Positions 33,434 to 34,206 of a stretch of DNA of 34,206 bases are shown in pieces. The stretch spans positions 1 through 34,206 of the forward strand of contig JAGYPB010000031.1 of assembly GCA_018399135.1 (NCBI GenBank). The letters run 5' to 3'. Source of the DNA: Deltaproteobacteria bacterium (GTDB lineage: Bacteria > Desulfobacterota > Desulfuromonadia > Desulfuromonadales > Geopsychrobacteraceae). The notes below the pieces were generated by a model. The model was not told the DNA's origin. It did no database searches and saw only the letters and a list, made by a program, of their open reading frames with translations. The stretch's first letter is position 1; every line of letters begins with the position of its first letter. A program made the position numbers and the translations under genes.

Positions 33434-34096
33434 TTAGCGTAGCATGTTCATCAGTGCGTCGACTGATTTTTCAATACCGGTAGCGGCTTCGCTGATACGT
33501 CCGGCGAGCATATAGGCCGGCGACGTAATAATCCGGTTTTTTTCGTCGACAATAAATTCAGTAACCGGGCAGTTGGTATGGGTAGCCCCCATGCTATTGA
33601 TCGCTCCAGCGGTTCCTTCGTCGGTGCCGATGGTGACCTGAACACCGGGCAAATCTTTGCCGAGGACTTTGGCCAATAGTGCCGGTGCGATGCAGATCGC
33701 TGCCAGTGGTTTGCCGGCGGCGATAGTGGCTTTGAGTAGGCGCTCGACATCAGGATTGACATCGCAATCTGAACCTTTAAAGGCAAAATCACACAAGTTT
33801 TTTGCTGCCCCAAAACCGCCGGGGATAAACAGGGCATCGAAATCATTGACGGTGACATCGGCTATGTCACTGATGTTACCGCGAGCAATCCGGGCCGATT
33901 CTTCAAGTACATTACGGGTTGTCCCTGCGACTGTATCACCGGTTAGGTGATTGACGACCTGTTGCTCTACATTGGGAGCCATCATAATGACTTCTGCGCC
34001 GGCCCGATCCAGGGCGAGTAGAGTAATAACCGTTTCGTTAATTTCACTGCCGTCGTAGACACCGCAGCCGGAAAGGATAACGCCGATTTTTGCCAT
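33434..34096 (-). CDS. elbB: ElbB-like DJ-1 family protein (glyoxalase/isoprenoid-associated)
   Basis: This 220-residue protein closely follows ElbB: MAKIGVILSGCGVYDGSEINETV, then MAPNVEQQVVNHLTG, LFIPGGFGAAKNLCDFAFKG, AICIAPALLAKVLG (nucleophile Cys region), VTIGTDEGTAGAINSMGATH, and ITSPAYMLAGRISEAATGIEK. The family belongs to the DJ-1/ThiJ fold; a glyoxalase III activity is reported for Escherichia coli ElbB, and its physiological role is uncertain. The ATG at 34096 has a strong AGGAGG five bases upstream. Confidence 0.93.
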   Translation of the reverse strand: MAKIGVILSGCGVYDGSEINETVITLLALDRAGAEVIMMAPNVEQQVVNHLTGDTVAGTTRNVLEESARIARGNISDIADVTVNDFDALFIPGGFGAAKNLCDFAFKGSDCDVNPDVERLLKATIAAGKPLAAICIAPALLAKVLGKDLPGVQVTIGTDEGTAGAINSMGATHTNCPVTEFIVDEKNRIITSPAYMLAGRISEAATGIEKSVDALMNMLR

Positions 34097-34206
34097 AATA
34101 ACCTCCTGTAGTAAGTGTTGGTGTCGAACAGAATCATTTATCAACTGTTGCTGTGGAGCAATTATCATAATATTGTATCTGTTCAGCACAGGATCGGGGA
34201 TCCTAT

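Overview
The window looks like part of a Desulfuromonadales (Desulfuromonas/Geobacter-type) diazotroph. This is inferred from gene content and protein character: a Mo-nitrogenase cluster, sigma-54 promoters, and a kinase plus REC-ANTAR regulator like the GnfK/GnfR antitermination pair described in Geobacter sulfurreducens. A complete 2-oxoglutarate dehydrogenase set and short palindromic intergenic repeats fit the same group. No rRNA, tRNA, CRISPR array, transposase or phage gene was seen.

Layout. (1) 1-3461, + strand: nifE (5' end cut by the window edge), nifN, and a gene fusing an IscU/NifU-type scaffold domain to a NifQ domain. (2) 3531-10417, - strand: a sigma-54 promoter and attenuated leader, then nifH, nifD, nifK, nifX, followed by a nif ferredoxin, a second NifX-like gene and nifB. 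The last three are broken by many frameshifts as given. (3) 10582-17584, - strand: the nitrogen-control block. A GAF-PAS histidine kinase with its own sigma-54 promoter is followed by glnK (sigma-54 promoter, attenuated leader), a frameshifted amtB, a REC-ANTAR regulator, draT, draG, two small unknown genes and an FKBP-type prolyl isomerase. (4) 17678-19013, + strand: two tandem paralogous small proteins, a repeat-like spacer and a DJ-1/PfpI protein. (5) 19064-24258, - strand: a BMP-family nucleoside ABC transporter operon ending in xpt. (6) 24350-34096, mostly - strand: an M23 peptidase, lpd, sucB, sucA, a small + strand gene, a hotdog thioesterase, lipA, rubredoxin and elbB.

How it fits together. 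The block encodes nitrogenase (NifHDK), FeMo-cofactor assembly (NifB, NifEN, NifX, and NifQ as Mo donor), ammonium and 2-oxoglutarate sensing (GlnK/AmtB), and reversible ADP-ribosylation of NifH (DraT/DraG). It probably also has RNA-level control. The leaders of nifH, nifB and glnK each carry an intrinsic terminator whose 5' arm overlaps a possible competing hairpin with an A-N-N-G-N-N hexaloop, as expected for ANTAR antitermination, and the ANTAR protein lies between amtB and draT.

The strongest points for follow-up are the IscU-NifQ fusion, which lacks the first scaffold cysteine, and the kinase/ANTAR/leader circuit. Next come the unknown small genes in the draTG operon and the tandem paralogues behind the kinase promoter. 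Dense frameshifts in nifB, the second nifX, the ferredoxin and amtB could be sequence error or recent decay; the sequence alone cannot decide.
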